From: Micromonospora sp. NBC_00421 | GTDB lineage: Bacteria; Actinomycetota; Actinomycetes; Mycobacteriales; Micromonosporaceae | Length of the DNA stretch: 64,000 nucleotides | Direction of reading: 5' to 3' | Assembly: GCF_036017915.1 (NCBI RefSeq) | Contig: NZ_CP107929.1 | Coordinates: 1,054,001 to 1,118,000 of the forward strand | In this document: piece after piece, positions 52,295 through 60,385 of the stretch | Numbering within the stretch: the stretch's first letter is position 1 | Layout of the letters: every line of letters begins with the position of its first letter | Notes under the pieces: model-generated | Databases searched by the model: none | Told to the model about the DNA's origin: nothing | The model's input: the letters and a program-made list of their open reading frames with translations, nothing else | Made by a program: the position numbers and the translations under genes

Positions 52295-52852
52295 TCAGGT
52301 GGGCGATGTCGGGGAGGGCGACAGGTGGGCGCGTTCGCCCTGGGCGCCGAAGAGCGTGAGCAGCTCCGCGGCCTGAGCGCCGGCGCTGCCGATCTGGTGC
52401 GGGATACGGGTGTCGAACTCTGCGGCTTCGCCGGGGCCCAGCTGGTATTCCTGGTCACCGAGGACGAGCCTGACGTATCCGTTGAGTACGTAGAACCATT
52501 CGTACCCCTCGTGGGTCTGCAAAGTCGTCGTAGCCGACTTCCCGGCCGGCGGATAGATCACTTTGTAGGCCTGGATGCCTCCGGGACGTCTGGTCAGCGG
52601 CACGACGGTGAAGCCGGATCGCCGTACCGGCCGTAGGTGGATACGTGGATCGCCGGTGGGCGGGGCCGCGACCAGTTCGTCGAGCGGGACGTCGTGCGCC
52701 CACGCCAGCGGCAGCAGTTGCTCCAGTGTCGGGCGCAGTTTCCCGTTCTCTAGACGCGACAGCGTGCTTGCGGTCAGGCCGGTCTCTGCCGCCAGGGCGG
52801 CCAGTGAGATGTTCCGGGCCTGGCGTAGTGCGCGCAGGCGCAGTACCTGCAC
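52295..52852 (-). CDS. XRE family regulator with C-terminal cupin sensor domain
   Basis: From GTG 52852 the product is 185 residues. The HTH is LRALRQARNISLAALAAETGLTASTLSRLENGKLRPTLEQLLPLA (about 5-60). The cupin domain follows (GYEWFYVLNGYVRLVLGDQEYQLGPGEAAEFDTRIPHQIG, about 115-160). The frame stays open to a GTG at 52939, but that extension is antisense to a methyltransferase fragment, so it is probably not native. In relatives about 5-15 residues precede the HTH, so the regulator may have lost its very N-terminus at that junction. Such regulators typically respond to small metabolites. Confidence 0.75.
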   Translation of the reverse strand: MQVLRLRALRQARNISLAALAAETGLTASTLSRLENGKLRPTLEQLLPLAWAHDVPLDELVAAPPTGDPRIHLRPVRRSGFTVVPLTRRPGGIQAYKVIYPPAGKSATTTLQTHEGYEWFYVLNGYVRLVLGDQEYQLGPGEAAEFDTRIPHQIGSAGAQAAELLTLFGAQGERAHLSPSPTSPT

Positions 52853-52861
52853 ACCCCCTTC

Positions 52862-53113
52862 GCGCTGGATCGCGCGCGAGCACTGCGTACCGCGGCGCAC
52901 GCACTGCGCCCCGGCGGTCATCTCCTGATCGTCGACCACGGCTCGACCGCACCCTGGTCGTGGGACAAAGATCCCGACACCCGTTACCCCTCACCCGGCG
53001 AGACCGCAGCCGAGCTCGCCCTCGACCCGGCCCGGTGGTCCGTCGTACGCGCCGCGATGGCGGCAGCCGGACCGCTATCCGGGCAAGGACTCCGACGCGA
53101 GAAGGGCGAGTAG
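52862..53113 (+). pseudogene. C-terminal fragment of a SAM-dependent methyltransferase
   Basis: The + strand reads TAAHALRPGGHLLIVDHGSTAPWSWDKDPDTRYPSPGETAAELALDPARWSVVRAAM and stops at 53113. LRPGGHLLIVDHGSTAPWSW is the strand-5 region of a class I methyltransferase family common in actinomycetes. The SAM-binding half is absent and the end overlaps the neighbouring regulator gene, so it is a leftover. Confidence 0.65.
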
Positions 53114-56100
53114 CTTTTCGATTCGCTCCGTGCCCGGCTGGTGGCCGGTCAGGGCGTGCGACTGTGCCGCCAGCCGCGCGCTGCGCCAGGCGGCGGTCAC
53201 GTCACCAGCCGAGTACTCGGCTGCGGCGCGGGCGGCGAGCGTCCGGCCTTCGAGCAGCAGATAGCCGCACTGCCGCGTGATGGACAGCGCCGCATGGCAC
53301 CAGGAAGGTGCCGCAGGCTCGTCGATTTCGGCGAGGCTGACGGTGATATCGGCCTCGATATAACGATCCGCAGTGGTGCGCGCAGTTCTCAAGGCATCCA
53401 ACAGGATTCCGGTTCTCCCCTCGACGATGCCCAGGACGTGGAGAGCGAGCGCTTCGACCCGGGGCTCGCCCGGGGTACGCGCCATGTCGAGCGCCTGCCG
53501 GGCGAGGCTGGCCGCGTGCGGACCGTCGCCACGATCGCAGTGGACCCGAGCCAGCGCACACAGGGTTGTGGCACGGCCCCGGCTGCCCATCTGCTCATGT
53601 AGTTCCAGTGCCTCGGTCAGCGTCCGTAGTGCATCGTCGGACCGGCCGAGTAGGTGGTGGACGACGCCCAGGTTACTCAGGATGAGTGCCCGACTGGAGG
53701 CTGCCCCGCCCTGGTGTGCCAGGGTGAGCGCCGCGTGATGATGGTCCGCGGCTTCGCGGAGCCGTCCGAGGTCGGCGCAGACCAAACCGAGATTGTTGTG
53801 GTTGACGGCGACGCCCGCGGTCCGGCCGTTGCGCCTGTTGAACTCCAACGCCTGCTCCATGACCCGCAGGGCTTCACCCGGCTGGCCGGTCATGCGAAAG
53901 ACCGGGCCCAGGTTGCCCAGCGCGGCTGCTTCGCCATCGCGCCATCCTGAACGGTTCGCGGAGACCAGCGCCAGCTGATAGTCGTCGATCGCCTCGGGGA
54001 ACCGTTCCAGCCGCCAGTGCAGGGCGGCGAGACTCAGCCGGGCCGCCGCCTCGGCCTGCTCGTGTCGGTCGGCCCGGGCCGCGGAAAGACCGATCCTCGC
54101 GACCTCGGACCATTCCGTGGTGTGCATTCCCAGCCACAGGTATCCGCGCAGCGCGTCCGCCAGCGACCAGGCGACGGTGTGCAGTTCCTGGTGCGCCGCA
54201 TGGCGTGTAACGGCGACGAGGTTGTGCCGGTGCGCGTCGAGCCAGGCGAGAGCGTCGACATGGGTGGCGAATCGCATCGGTGGCCCAGCGGGCGCGGGTA
54301 GCTGCGTGGGCACGCGTAACACTTGTGGATACAGTCGGTCGGCTGCGGCGTACACGCTGAAGAGGTACCAGGACAGCAGGTCACCCAGGCTTTCCCGATT
54401 GTCCTCGATCTTCGCCAGCTCGGTCACGTACCGGCCGAGCAGGTCGTGTGTGCCGTAATGACCCGGCGTCCGCTCCTGCGCCAGGTGCGCATCGGCGATA
54501 CGAGAGAGCATGTCCGCCGCCTCGCCGGCTCCGCATCGCAGCATCGCGGCGGCCGACTCCGCTGTCACGTCGCAGCCGGGCACCAGGCCGAACAGCCGGA
54601 AAAGCCGCTGGAGTCGCGGTGGCAGAGTCTGGTACGAAGCGGCGAACGCCGAACGCACCGCAATCTGTTCGTCGTCACGGACGGTCAGCACGGTCAGCGG
54701 GTCGCCCGCGCGAAGCCGCGCCAGGTACCCACTGACCATCTCGTGTGGGCGGCCGTGCAGGTCCGCTGCGGCGATACGCAGGGCCAGCGGCAGATGTGCG
54801 CAGTCATGGGCCAGTTCCGCGAGAGCGTCCCGCTGCTCGGCGACCCGTTCCGCGCCGATGACGCGGGTCAACAACTCGGTGGCCTCCTGCGGCGCGAGCA
54901 CGTCCAACGACAGCCGTTGCGCGTCGTGCCGAGCGGCCAGCCCACCGAGGCGGTCACGGCTGGTCACGATCACCAGGCAGCCGGCGCCGCCGGGCAACAG
55001 CGGCCGGACGTGCGCGGTGTCGCGGGCGTTGTCGAGCAGGATCAGCACCCGCCGGTCGGCGAGCACGCTGCGGTAGAGATCCGTTGCCTCGTCGACGTCG
55101 TCTGGCACCCGTGCGGGCGGCACACCGAGCGCGCGAAGGCAGCGCGACAACGCGTCCAGCGGGGCTATCGCCGCTCCGGGCGAGTAACCGCGCAGGTCCA
55201 GGAAGAGCTGACCATCGTCGAAGAGCGGCCGTACCCGGTGCGCCCACCGGATCGCCAGCGCCGTCTTGCCCACCCCGGCCGTCCCGATGATCGCGACGAC
55301 CGCCAGGGCGCCGCTTTCCCGAGCCTGGCTCAGCATCGTGTCCATCGCGGCGAGTGCGTTGCCACGGCCGGTGAAGGTGGACAGGCCGGCGGGCAGTTGG
55401 GCGGGACGCAGAGCAGATCCGGGTTCCCGGACCGGTGGCGCGGGCCTGTTCGGCGGAAACTGTTGCCGCAGCACCCGGACGTGGGCCTCCGCGAGCCGCG
55501 CTCCCGGCCCGATGCCCAGCTCGTCGGCGAGTAGGCGGCGGATCCGCTCGAACACCCGCAGCGCCTCGGCCTGGTGCCCCGATCCGGCCAGCGCCGTCAT
55601 CAGCCGCACGGCGAGACCCTCGTGCCACGGGTTCCCGGTGACCAACTCGCGCAACGGCGCCACCACGGCGGCGTGCCGACCGAGCGCGAACTCGGCGTCG
55701 AACAGGTCCTCGGACGCGGCAAGCCGCTTGTCGTGCAGGCTAGCGGCGGCCGCCGGTACGAACGCGGCGGACGCGCCCGCGAGTGCCGGGCCACGCCACA
55801 ACGCCAACGCCTGCCGCAACAGGGTGGTGGCCCGCTCGTGCTCGCCGGAGTCGGCGTACCGACGCGCAGCTTCGGTCAGTCCGGAGAAGACCACCACATC
55901 CAGGTCGTCGCCGGTCAACTCAAGGCGATATCCCCCAGAATCCGAGTAGATTGTTTCGGGCATACCGGCCGCACGGGTCAGTTGTCGCAACCGGGAGACG
56001 CAGACCTGGACCTGTGCTCGTGCGCGGGTGGGGAGAGCTCCGCCCCACAGCGCCTCGGTCAACTGCTCCGCCGACACCACCACGTTGGCATTGAGCAACA

Positions 56101-56194
56101 GATACGCCAGCACAGCGCGTTGTTGGGGTCGCCCCAGCGGCACTCGCTCGCCCCGCACCACGGCCTCAACCGGGCCGAGTAAGCGCCATGTCAT
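53075..56194 (-). CDS. AfsR/SARP-type regulator with NB-ARC ATPase and TPR domains
   Basis: A 1,039-residue regulator. The N-terminal OmpR-like DNA-binding domain (MTWRLLGPVEAVVRGERVPLGRPQQRAVLAYLLLNANVVVS...LTEALWG) is followed by a bacterial transcriptional activator domain (about 95-245). The NB-ARC domain has Walker A GTAGVGKTALAIRW (about 300-315), RVLILLDNARD and CLVIVTSRDRL. At least five TPRs lie in the C-terminal third (GNLGPVFRMTGQPGEALRVMEQALE, NNLGLVCADLGRLREAADHHHAAL and so on). This is the AfsR plan: ATP-dependent activation of secondary-metabolite or developmental genes. It diverges from the secreted three-repeat protein, its most likely target. Confidence 0.92.
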   Translation of the reverse strand: MTWRLLGPVEAVVRGERVPLGRPQQRAVLAYLLLNANVVVSAEQLTEALWGGALPTRARAQVQVCVSRLRQLTRAAGMPETIYSDSGGYRLELTGDDLDVVVFSGLTEAARRYADSGEHERATTLLRQALALWRGPALAGASAAFVPAAAASLHDKRLAASEDLFDAEFALGRHAAVVAPLRELVTGNPWHEGLAVRLMTALAGSGHQAEALRVFERIRRLLADELGIGPGARLAEAHVRVLRQQFPPNRPAPPVREPGSALRPAQLPAGLSTFTGRGNALAAMDTMLSQARESGALAVVAIIGTAGVGKTALAIRWAHRVRPLFDDGQLFLDLRGYSPGAAIAPLDALSRCLRALGVPPARVPDDVDEATDLYRSVLADRRVLILLDNARDTAHVRPLLPGGAGCLVIVTSRDRLGGLAARHDAQRLSLDVLAPQEATELLTRVIGAERVAEQRDALAELAHDCAHLPLALRIAAADLHGRPHEMVSGYLARLRAGDPLTVLTVRDDEQIAVRSAFAASYQTLPPRLQRLFRLFGLVPGCDVTAESAAAMLRCGAGEAADMLSRIADAHLAQERTPGHYGTHDLLGRYVTELAKIEDNRESLGDLLSWYLFSVYAAADRLYPQVLRVPTQLPAPAGPPMRFATHVDALAWLDAHRHNLVAVTRHAAHQELHTVAWSLADALRGYLWLGMHTTEWSEVARIGLSAARADRHEQAEAAARLSLAALHWRLERFPEAIDDYQLALVSANRSGWRDGEAAALGNLGPVFRMTGQPGEALRVMEQALEFNRRNGRTAGVAVNHNNLGLVCADLGRLREAADHHHAALTLAHQGGAASSRALILSNLGVVHHLLGRSDDALRTLTEALELHEQMGSRGRATTLCALARVHCDRGDGPHAASLARQALDMARTPGEPRVEALALHVLGIVEGRTGILLDALRTARTTADRYIEADITVSLAEIDEPAAPSWCHAALSITRQCGYLLLEGRTLAARAAAEYSAGDVTAAWRSARLAAQSHALTGHQPGTERIEKLLALLASESLPG

Positions 56195-56336
56195 CCGGCC
56201 CCCACATCGATGTATCGAACTTTATTCTATGTGTCGCCGCCAGGGCGGCTATCGGATGGCTAGCCGATGGCAAGCCGGGCAACGCAGCCTGATGGAGCCG
56301 GGCGGATGGCCCGGGAACATGGGTAAAGGAGCTTCA

Positions 56337-57296
56337 ATGAGACGAAGAATCCGCGCGGCTCTCCTCGCGGTGACGACGCTCAGCATGGTCGTCGCGTCGG
56401 TCGGGGTCGCGCAGGCCGACGAGTCGTCGCAGCCATCGCAGTCGTCACTGCGCGACGCACGGGCCGCCGCAGCGGCGTCGGGCGGACTGAGCCATGCCGC
56501 GAAGGGCGGGATCGGCATCGCCGCGACGTGGTTCACCGGCACCCTCTCGGCCGGCGGCACACAGGGCTGGACCTGGACCAACGCCCCAGCCGACGCCGCC
56601 TATGTGGTCGGCTACAACCCGGCCGGCGCCACCACCTCGGCCACGTGCCAGTTCGAGACGATCAACAGCCGGTATGTTCAACTGCCCAGTGGGGAGCGGC
56701 AGTACCAGTTCACCCTCAAGAATGTCGGTTCGATCGCCTGTGGTGCGACGGTGCAACTCACGGCGGTGACCAGTTCGGTCCTTGCCTCGACCGGCGGCGT
56801 CAGCCCGGGTGGCACCCAGACAAGCCTCTGGAACGTCCCCTGGAACACCATCTGGGTGGCCGCTCTCAATCCGAGCGGCGCCACGAGTTCGGCAGCCTGC
56901 CAGTTCCAGGTGACACGCGTCTGGACCGTGCAGCCGGGCAGTTCGCTCCGGCAGATCTGGGTGGAGGTGAAGAACGTGGGGACAATCACCTGCCAGGCCG
57001 ACATCCGGCTCGGCTCCACCACCATCGGTTCGCAGTTCTCCATGGCAACAGTGGGCCCCGGTGGCACCTGGTCCACGACCTGGAACAACGCGAATCCCGT
57101 CACCTCGGCCTACGTGATCGGCCCGTCACCCCAGGGCAGCTTCCCCACCTACTGCCAGTTCGAGGTCACCCGCGTGGTCTACATCCAGCGCATCAACAGT
57201 GACGGATCATCTCAGCGCCAGCTCGCGATGTGGTTCAAGAACCTCAGCACGCTGTCCTGTGGAGGGACCGCCTACCTGCAAACCATCGCGGCCTGA
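56337..57296 (+). CDS. Secreted protein made of three Cys-containing repeats
   Basis: A 319-residue exported protein of unrecognised family. AAAGGAG lies five bases before the ATG. The signal peptide is MRRRIRAALLAVTTLSMVVASVGVAQA. After a Ser/Ala-rich propeptide-like stretch come three repeats (about 68-141, 153-226, 237-319). Each has the plan GGTxxxxWxN...YVxxxxPxGxxxSxxCQFExx...QxxxxxKNVGxxxCxAxxxL. The Cys in CQF and the Cys near the end of each repeat could pair. The repeats look like small beta-sandwiches. There is no catalytic motif. It faces the AfsR-type regulator. Confidence 0.75.
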   Translation: MRRRIRAALLAVTTLSMVVASVGVAQADESSQPSQSSLRDARAAAAASGGLSHAAKGGIGIAATWFTGTLSAGGTQGWTWTNAPADAAYVVGYNPAGATTSATCQFETINSRYVQLPSGERQYQFTLKNVGSIACGATVQLTAVTSSVLASTGGVSPGGTQTSLWNVPWNTIWVAALNPSGATSSAACQFQVTRVWTVQPGSSLRQIWVEVKNVGTITCQADIRLGSTTIGSQFSMATVGPGGTWSTTWNNANPVTSAYVIGPSPQGSFPTYCQFEVTRVVYIQRINSDGSSQRQLAMWFKNLSTLSCGGTAYLQTIAA

Positions 57297-57319
57297 TCCG
57301 CACCCGTCCCCGCGGTCAT

Positions 57320-57345
57320 CGCGCGACAACCATCGTTGTCGCGCG
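57320..57345 (+). terminator. Intrinsic terminator after the three-repeat protein
   Basis: A perfect 11-bp stem (CGCGCGACAAC with GTTGTCGCGCG) with a four-base loop, an outer CGCGG/CCGCG stem, and CCCTTTT just beyond, 24 bases after the stop. Confidence 0.8.
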
Positions 57346-57465
57346 GTGGCCGCGCCCTTTTCGCCGCCACTCTTCCCCGGGACCGCATAGAGATTTCGAC
57401 ACCCTCCCGTGCGAGTGCAATGCGGCGACCGCGCCCGATCGGCCGAGAACCAGGAATTCGCGATA

Positions 57466-57687
57466 TTACGAAATCGCTCCGGATCTCGAATGGCCAGGTT
57501 CGTTCGATGTGGTGGGGCGCTGGCCGGCGGCGACGTATTCACGGACCGCGGTCCGGGCTTGGGCTGGGGTCACTCGTGCAATGTCGGCGGCGATGTCCAC
57601 CAAGCCTGCGCCGGGTGACCCGTACACGGTGATGGGTGTGTCTGCTTCCCTTTCGGCGGCGTTAATCCGCCTGCCCAAACCACGCAT
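57466..57687 (-). CDS. Small hypothetical protein (uncertain)
   Basis: 73 codons on the minus strand: RRINAAEREADTPITVYGSPGAGLVDIAADIARVTPAQARTAVREYVAAGQRPTTS. It looks helical and could be a small DNA-binding or structural protein, but I recognise no family. It overlaps the end of the VOC gene by 26 bases on the same strand, with no clear ribosome-binding site. It may be chance. Confidence 0.3.
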   Translation of the reverse strand: MRGLGRRINAAEREADTPITVYGSPGAGLVDIAADIARVTPAQARTAVREYVAAGQRPTTSNEPGHSRSGAIS

Positions 57688-58123
57688 CGTGGACAGCGCG
57701 CAAGCCGTCGTCCGAGGAGTCGGTCAACCGGAAGAACTTCCACGCATACCCGTACGGGTCCTCAAACTCGACGTACCTTTCCCCCCACGGTGCGTCCATC
57801 GGACCGGCACTGATGACGCAGCCAGCAGCCCGGCACCGTAGGGCCGCCTCGTCGATGTCTTCAACTTCGAGCCCGATGACAACGCCAAGCCCACGCGGAC
57901 CGGCCTTCGTCCGACGTTCCCGCACGCTGTCCGGGAACGGGATGCCTACCAACGCGTCGACCAGCAACTGCACCGGACCCCTGCGGAGGATTGCCATCAC
58001 GACACCACCATCCGCGCCAGGCACCGTGCCCACCGGGACAAAACCGAAGCTCCGATACAACGTCGTCGCCGCAGTCACGTCACCGACCCGCAACCCCACC
58101 CGAACCGACGGCTCACCGCTCAT
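57662..58123 (-). CDS. VOC family (glyoxalase/bleomycin-resistance-like) protein
   Basis: A 153-residue protein with two beta-alpha-beta-beta-beta modules: VGLRVGDVTAATTLYRSFGFVPVG...MAILRRGPVQLLVD, and LGVVIGLEVEDIDEAALRCRAAGCVISAGPMDAPWGERYVEFEDPYGYAWKFF. The end (FEDPYGYAWKF) is the typical VOC metal/ligand strand. Function ranges from small-molecule resistance to isomerases; none can be chosen here. ATG 58123 is preferred as family similarity begins there. Confidence 0.85.
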   Translation of the reverse strand: MSGEPSVRVGLRVGDVTAATTLYRSFGFVPVGTVPGADGGVVMAILRRGPVQLLVDALVGIPFPDSVRERRTKAGPRGLGVVIGLEVEDIDEAALRCRAAGCVISAGPMDAPWGERYVEFEDPYGYAWKFFRLTDSSDDGLRAVHDAWFGQAD

Positions 58124-58757
58124 ACAGCGACGGTAGCTAATCACCACACCGCATGAGCGCCTCACTCAACCCGTCCCTTCAACCTCTGTATGAAGTGCGC
58201 CTCACCCACCTCGCCGGTCGCTCCCGGGGGCGGGCGGCACTCGCGCCTGGAACCGTTCGTACTCCTCGCTGCGGGGTGGCCCGCCGCAGCCGCTCTCGAA
58301 TCGCGCGGTGCGGTCGGGGGATACCTACCACGCGACTCTCTGATCAGGGAGTTGGCCACAGGCTGCCGCGCTTTCCACGGGCCGGACGCAGACGCGCGCT
58401 GGCGGAGGATTCGGCAGACGGATCGAACACCTCGGCGAGGTCGCCGTCCGGCTCTCCGGGATGGCGACGGTCCAGCAGTCACTCCAGGACACACCGGACG
58501 AGGTCCCGGAACAGTGGGCGGCCTGCCTGTCGAAGCGGGTGGCCCGGGCCCCGCCCCCACCGGCGACCCCGGGGTGTCCGGCAGGTCCACCGCACTCAGC
58601 CGGGCGGCCTGACCGGTGCGGTGCCTGCGGGCGGGGCTCGGTGTGCCCACCGCTCCGCCGTGCAGCAGCACCGACACGCCCTACCAGTTCTTAAAGGACA
58701 AAATAGACGAAGATGGTGTGACCCTTGCCTCATCATCGACCAGCCTCTATGGTCGAT
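58124..58757. other. Stretch without a supported gene
   Basis: About 630 bases upstream of the pectate lyase. Frames on both strands stay open through base composition only and none shows a domain. It ends in the lyase promoter and operator. Confidence 0.4.
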
Positions 58758-58771
58758 GGAAAGCGCTTTCC
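58758..58771. promoter_or_regulatory. LacI-type operator upstream of the pectate lyase
   Basis: GGAAAGCGCTTTCC, a perfect 14-base palindrome with the CG-centred GCGC core typical of LacI-family operators, 36 bases before the lyase ATG. It differs from the CebR-type box at the cellulase in its outer bases, suggesting a different but related repressor. Confidence 0.75.
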
Positions 58772-58807
58772 CGTACAAGGTGCTTATGCTCGAAAGGGTG
58801 AAATCAG

Positions 58808-60019
58808 ATGAGACGCAAAGTCGCCTCGCGGTGGCTGGCCGGCGGTGCCACCGTGGTCGCCGGTGCCGTCATCGCGCTCGCGCTGCAGATGCCCAGCGCC
58901 TCCGCCGCCACGAACCTGAGCCTCGGCGCCGGCGCCGACGGCTCCAGCAAGGCCAGCGGTACCAGCTACGGCAACGTCATCGACGGCAACGCCAGCACCT
59001 ACTGGTCGCCGAGCGGCTCGACCGGCACGGTCTCGGTCAAGTGGGGCAGCGCCACCACGGTGTCCTCGGCCGTCATCGTGCAGGCCTCGGGCGGCGGCTC
59101 GATCAGCGGCTGGCAGCTCAAGAACAACGACACGGGCTCCGTCCTGGCCAGCGGCAGCAGCGCGCCGAGCACCGTCAACTTCTCCTCCACGTCGCTGAAG
59201 AAGGTCTCCTTCGTCATCACCAGCGCGTCCGGCACTCCGCGGATCGCCGAGTTCGAGACGTACTCCAGCGGCGGTCCGACCCCGACCACCGGTCCGACCA
59301 CCGGTCCCACCAGCGGCCCCACGTCCAGCCCGACCAGCAACCCGGGCACGCCGACCGGCGCGTGGCCGTCGTCGGCCGGCTCGGTCAGCATCTCCGGCAC
59401 GGTCAACGTCTCCGGCACCTTCGACGGCGGGATGAAGACCTACTGCTGCATCGGTGACGGTGGGCAGAGCGAGTCGCAGGACCCGATGTTCAAGATCGCC
59501 AACGGTGGCACGCTGCAGAACGTCATCCTCGGCTCGCCCGCCGGCGACGGCGTGCACTGCGAAGGCACCTGCACCCTGCGCAACGTGTGGTGGAACGACA
59601 TCGGTGAGGACGCCGCCACCTTCAAGCAGACCAACGGCGGTACCTCGTACGTCATCGGTGGTGGCGCGCGTAGCGGCAGCGACAAGACCTTCCAGCACAA
59701 CGGCAACGGCACGGTCAACATCTCCGGCTTCTACCTGAAGGGGTCCGGCAAGCTGTACCGCGGCTGCGGCAACTGCACCACCTCGTACACCCGCCATGTG
59801 CGTATCGACAACGTCCTGGTCGACGACATCGACATGCTCGCCGGCATCAACAGCAACTGGAACGACACCGCGACGATCACCCGCGTGGTCGTGATCGGCT
59901 CGGCCACCATCTGCGGCAAGTACAAGGGTGTGCCCAAGGGCAGCGAACCCAGCTACCTCGGTGAGGGCTGGAACGACGCCAACTGCAAGGTCAACAGGAG
60001 CGACGTCACCTTCCGGTAG
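58808..60019 (+). CDS. Secreted pectate lyase (PL3) with N-terminal F5/8-type carbohydrate-binding module
   Basis: A 403-residue exported enzyme. A signal peptide (to PSASA) is followed by a discoidin-like CBM (about 35-155: NLSLGAGADGSSKASGTSYGNVIDGNASTYW), a Gly-Pro-Thr-Ser linker (about 158-180) and a PL3 parallel beta-helix. In that helix FDGGMKTYCCIGDGGQSESQDPMFKIANGGTLQNVILGSPAGDGVHCEGTCTLRNVWWNDIGEDAATFK is the family hallmark, with paired Cys. PL3 enzymes cleave polygalacturonate by beta-elimination, with calcium. AAAGGG lies about nine bases before the ATG. A LacI-type operator and a strong terminator flank it, so it is a single-gene unit. Confidence 0.93.
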   Translation: MRRKVASRWLAGGATVVAGAVIALALQMPSASAATNLSLGAGADGSSKASGTSYGNVIDGNASTYWSPSGSTGTVSVKWGSATTVSSAVIVQASGGGSISGWQLKNNDTGSVLASGSSAPSTVNFSSTSLKKVSFVITSASGTPRIAEFETYSSGGPTPTTGPTTGPTSGPTSSPTSNPGTPTGAWPSSAGSVSISGTVNVSGTFDGGMKTYCCIGDGGQSESQDPMFKIANGGTLQNVILGSPAGDGVHCEGTCTLRNVWWNDIGEDAATFKQTNGGTSYVIGGGARSGSDKTFQHNGNGTVNISGFYLKGSGKLYRGCGNCTTSYTRHVRIDNVLVDDIDMLAGINSNWNDTATITRVVVIGSATICGKYKGVPKGSEPSYLGEGWNDANCKVNRSDVTFR

Positions 60020-60039
60020 TCACCCCGGACGGGTTCCTT

Positions 60040-60079
60040 CCCGGAGGGGCACCCGCCGCCGGGCGGGTGCCCCTCCGGG
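60040..60079 (+). terminator. Strong hairpin terminator after the pectate lyase
   Basis: A perfect 18-bp GC-rich stem (60040-60057 with 60062-60079) and four-base loop, 21 bases after the stop. Confidence 0.85.
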
Positions 60080-60308
60080 CTGCAGCCGCCCGACGGCTGT
60101 CACACCCGGGGCGACAAACCCGAGCGCCGGTGAGAGGCGTCGCGCCGACGTTTCGATGTGGAACGGCCAGCTCAACGAGTGGAAATCGGCGGCACGTGGT
60201 CCCCGACCCGGGTCTGCGTAAACTCCACGGGCGGTTCGGCACCGCGGCGCGGTGCCAGTGAATGGCGCTCACCACGGCGACGCCCTTGCATTCCTGAGCG
60301 TTGACGAG

Positions 60309-60336
60309 TTGACTCGACATTGACGGTGAATAATAT
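60309..60336 (+). promoter_or_regulatory. Sigma-70-like promoter of the GH44 gene
   Basis: TTGACT (60309-60314) and TAATAT (60331-60336) with a 16-base spacer, both near consensus and unusual in so GC-rich a window. Transcription would start about 40 bases before the chosen GH44 ATG. TTGAC occurs three times between 60301 and 60325. Confidence 0.65.
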
Positions 60337-60385
60337 GTGGGCGGGTTCGGTCCGTCCTGGGCCGATCGACGGCGGGAGTCTTCTG

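Noticed and set aside
54323..55534. A 403-codon frame antisense to the AfsR-type regulator
   Set aside because: No domain; the opposite strand encodes a full AfsR architecture.
58166..58757. Several overlapping open frames on both strands
   Set aside because: Off-frame composition, no start with a ribosome-binding site and no domain.
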